DNA of 64,000 bases from Gossypium raimondii (lineage: Eukaryota; Streptophyta; Magnoliopsida; Malvales; Malvaceae). How positions within the stretch are numbered: the first letter of the stretch is position 1; each line of letters starts with the position of its first letter. The stretch spans positions 59,973,924 to 60,037,923 of the forward strand of contig NC_068570.1 in the NCBI RefSeq assembly GCF_025698545.1, in the 5' to 3' direction. The notes beneath the pieces were generated by a model. The model was given only the letters and a program-made list of their open reading frames with translations, was not told the DNA's origin and ran no database searches. Of this stretch, positions 61,188-64,000 are shown piece by piece. The position numbers were made by a program, and so were the translations under genes.

Positions 61188-61353
61188 ACGACTCATGTTT
61201 GATGGTATTGGGATGTCACCCAACTGTTGTGCTGAGTCTTAGCAATTGACATTCAACGCCAAAAACGAGTAATAAAACCTTCAAACCAGACAACCGCCTC
61301 CGGTCTTTAGGGACCAACCGTCATTTTGTCTTGGCTCTTTCGTAACAACATTA
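61188..61353 (-). repeat. Recurring noncoding module, copy next to gene copy 5
   Basis: Mirror of 47281-47445, with a few changes (CCGTCATTTTGTCTTGG). It lies about 420 bp past the 3' end of copy 5. Confidence 0.6.
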
Positions 61354-62099
61354 CTGACGATTCTTATTTTACAGAAAATGACTTACAGATAAGTTTTTTC
61401 ACATTTTTTGGATATTTTTATATTAATATTTATATAATTTTATTATTTAATTAGAATTAAGACCGAGCCACCAATCCAAAGGTGGAAAACTTAAGTGACA
61501 ATAAATCTATTTTAAAACACCAAATTGAATATATTTTATTAAACAAGTTGAGACTCAGAATATTTCTTAATGAATAAACAATTTATAAATATAAGAATTT
61601 TTGCTTTCAACTATGTTTAAAAAAACCCAAAAAGTCAAAACATGTTTTATATGAAAAGATTGTTTGAAAAATTAAGAGTGCATATGATTTTTCTAAATTA
61701 TACTAAGAGATATGAAACTTTAGTGTTTAATTCGGATTTTAGAGTTGATTTTATGAAAGTTAATTTCTAATATTATTAAGTTTGAATTTTTCGTGATTTT
61801 GTTTATAGAATTAAATCAGTGTCAATTGTGAATTTTTTAATTTTTCATTTATGGATGTGATTTAATTCTGATTTTAGGGTTGATTGAGTGAAAACTAATT
61901 ATCTAAATATGAATTTTCATCAAATTAACTCTAAAACTCGAATTAAATACTAAACAATATCAAACTCAGTACCAAATTATGCATTAAACCCAAAAATATA
62001 TAAATTATTATTTTGGTTTTATCTTTTCTGAATAAGTAAAAGGAAATTAATAGCTTCAACCTCAATATTACAAGTTGAATTTCTCAGGATTTTGAGATA

Positions 62100-64000
62100 C
62101 TATATTCAAATCGAGCAAAGGTGACAAAAAAGTCAACATTCTTTTATAAAATCTAACACTAAAAAACGAAAATTTAAATTAGTATTTTAGGCTTTGTCTA
62201 CAGAGGAAATTCATATATTCAACACTACATCATCAAATAAATTTTACTAATTCAATAAATTAGTATTTTACGTTTTGTCTACAAAGGAAATTCATATATT
62301 TAAACTTTTTTTTGTGTTTCAACTTGTCAAACGTTTTCACAAATTATTCAAATATACTAACAATGTTATTTGTATAGATGACATGATCTTTTTTTTGTAT
62401 TGTATATGTTTAATTACTTTTAGTTTTATTTATTTAATTATTTTATTAATTAAAAATAATGAATTTCTTTTAATTTGGGTTTTTAAAGCTCTTTTTTTCT
62501 TATTTAATATCAAAATGTTAAGCATAGCTCAATATCAAAAAATTTTGCATGAATTTCGTCTAATACTAACAATATTTTTTAAAAACCATGTGGCAGGTTG
62601 TGTCGATTGTGCGAATTTGCACTATGAACAACGAAAAAGCATGATTTTTAGGTTTTTCGAACATTCTAATATGTATATGTGACGAAAAATAAGAAGATAG
62701 GAGAGAGTCATCCTAGAATATTTAAGAAAACAACTTGAAAAACACCATTGAAGCCGATTCTGAAGCATATTTCCATCAATATTGAAGATTCGCATTTGAT
62801 TTCTTAGGAAGCCATCATGAGTTTCTTTGTTTCTTGTGATTATACTGTTGTCTCTAGATGTTTTTATTTTCAAGTATGAACTAATTTTCTAAATACCTAA
62901 CGAGATGAATCCTATGATGAATTCTGTTTTTTAATTTTTATTTCATGCAATAAATATTTAGTTTCTTGTTCTCAATTATGTGTGCTTAATTCTTGGTTTA
63001 TTATTTATAGACTATTGATCCATGTTTGATGTGCTTAAATCAGAGAAGGAATAAACCTGCTTAAGAGTAGATCATGCGTAATTGAGTGGACTTGCATGCA
63101 ATCTTAGAAATAGGATTAAATAAATCTACTAGATTAGGTTAGAGTCAAATCTATTAGGAAAATCCATAGCATAAGTTAATGCGATAATAGGGGTGTTAAT
63201 TAGAAATAAATTTCAATTAATCAACCTAGAGTCAATTGCTCTTCCTCTCGAAACAGATATTAGCATAATTTAGAGATTTCTACGGATCAAAATACTAAGT
63301 AAAAGAATTACGTAATTTAGATTGATAGTGACAAATGAAGTCTAGGTAAATTCTTTCTTGGACATTGTTTCGCTTCTTAGTTGTTAATCGTTTATTTTCT
63401 TGCTTTGTTCTTTGTTGTGTTCATTAGTGAATTAATTTAATTAATTTTAGGGTTTTCTACAAAGGAATTTCATATATTCAACATTACATCATCATATAAA
63501 TTTTACTAATTCAATAAATTATTATTTTAGGATTTGTCTACAAAGGAAATTCATATATTCAAATATATTTTGTTTGATTTGGTGTTTAAACTTGTTAAAC
63601 GTTTTACAAATTACTCCAATATACTAATAATGTTATTTTTATGAGGTAGTAAAATAATCAATGTATGATCGACATATGATGAGATGACATGATTTTTTTT
63701 GTATTTTATATGTTCAATTACTTTTAGTTTTATTTATTTAATTATTTTACTAATTGAAAATAATGAATTTCTTTTAATTTGGGTTTTAAAGCTCTTTTTC
63801 TTATTTAATATTAATTTGTTAAGCATAGCTTAAAACCGAAATTTTTAACATGAATTTCCTCTAATACTTATAATATTTTGGTAGCATAACAAAAAATTTT
63901 AACACCGTTAGTGTTTTGCATAATTTTATAACATTTAATAAGTTTAGGTACCAAATTAGGGAAAAAAAGCCAAGTTCATGTACCAAATTAAGAAAAAGTG
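62100..64000. repeat. Outer arm block, transposon-like
   Basis: Mirror of about 45490-46980. Three partial copies of a phrase around AAAGGAAATTCATATATTCAA occur within 1.4 kb (about 62204, 62284 and 63540), suggesting nested repeats. Open frames here (such as 62275-62682) are AT-rich and unconserved. No gene is called. Confidence 0.5.

Larger units (their letters stand above)
54727..64000. repeat. Right arm of giant palindrome (open at window end)
   Basis: The reverse complement of 45490-54241 with small indels. The final bases (63969-64000) still pair with 45490-45521, so the arm does not end in the window. It holds copies 4 and 5, two modules, one SINE relic and the outer transposon-like block (62100-64000). 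Confidence 0.92.

Noticed and set aside
62275-62682. 135-residue AT-rich frame near the window end
   Set aside because: Low-complexity composition; not kept in the mirror segment of the left arm.

Overview
This is plant nuclear DNA. Most genes have introns with GT..AG borders and AT-rich spacers, and the families are plant-specific (R3-MYB, CRIB/RIC, CYP77, CDPK). Transposon relics fill the gaps. Protein resemblance and repeat style suggest a eudicot, most likely Malvaceae and probably cotton (Gossypium). That assignment is from memory, not from a search.

The first 43 kb is ordinary gene space. In order it holds: an 79-residue single-repeat R3-MYB of the CPC/TRY/ETC type (410-1340, +); a 1.3 kb Mutator-like foldback element; a CRIPT zinc-ribbon protein (3779-5236, -); a small RIC-type CRIB protein (7497-9009, +); an intronless CYP77B-like P450 (10383-11903, +); a small acylated MGNC protein (13315-13680, -); LINE remnants; a KxDL/BORC-type subunit (19095-21119, -); an eight-exon calcium-dependent protein kinase (23233-25388, +); a second R3-MYB (25898-26278, -); a two-domain glyoxalase I (28953-30607, -); a Pack-MULE-like element carrying the first exon of a PP1 phosphatase (30957-32679); a TDP2-like DNA repair phosphodiesterase (35757-37646, +); a nest of transposons (38.0-40.6 kb); and a secreted glycine-rich protein (41739-42632, +). 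I assembled the multi-exon models by hand. In each, frame is kept across every junction and the product is a full-length family member.

The last 20 kb is different. It is a large inverted repeat (palindrome) with arms of about 9 kb around a 485 bp spacer (54242-54726), and it still continues at the window end. It carries five near-identical copies of a 421-422 residue plastid-like membrane protein, the family usually annotated 'probable F-box protein At4g22030-like'. Three copies point left and two point right, so the two central copies diverge from the centre. One copy is frameshifted, one looks mosaic (gene conversion), and a roughly 150 bp noncoding module recurs once per repeat unit and once in the spacer. 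The arm order predicts a sixth copy just beyond base 64000.

Mobile DNA is unusually readable here. There are four elements with GGGTAAA-like ends and 9 bp target duplications (two exact), three Tourist/Harbinger MITEs with TTA/TAA duplications, a third MITE family with three copies, five SINE-like relics, and LINE zinc-knuckle and RNase H relics. The genes do not form one pathway. Two themes recur: epidermal cell fate (two R3-MYBs, a CRIB/ROP effector and a cutin-type P450) and stress or damage handling (CDPK, glyoxalase I, TDP2). Neither implies co-regulation.
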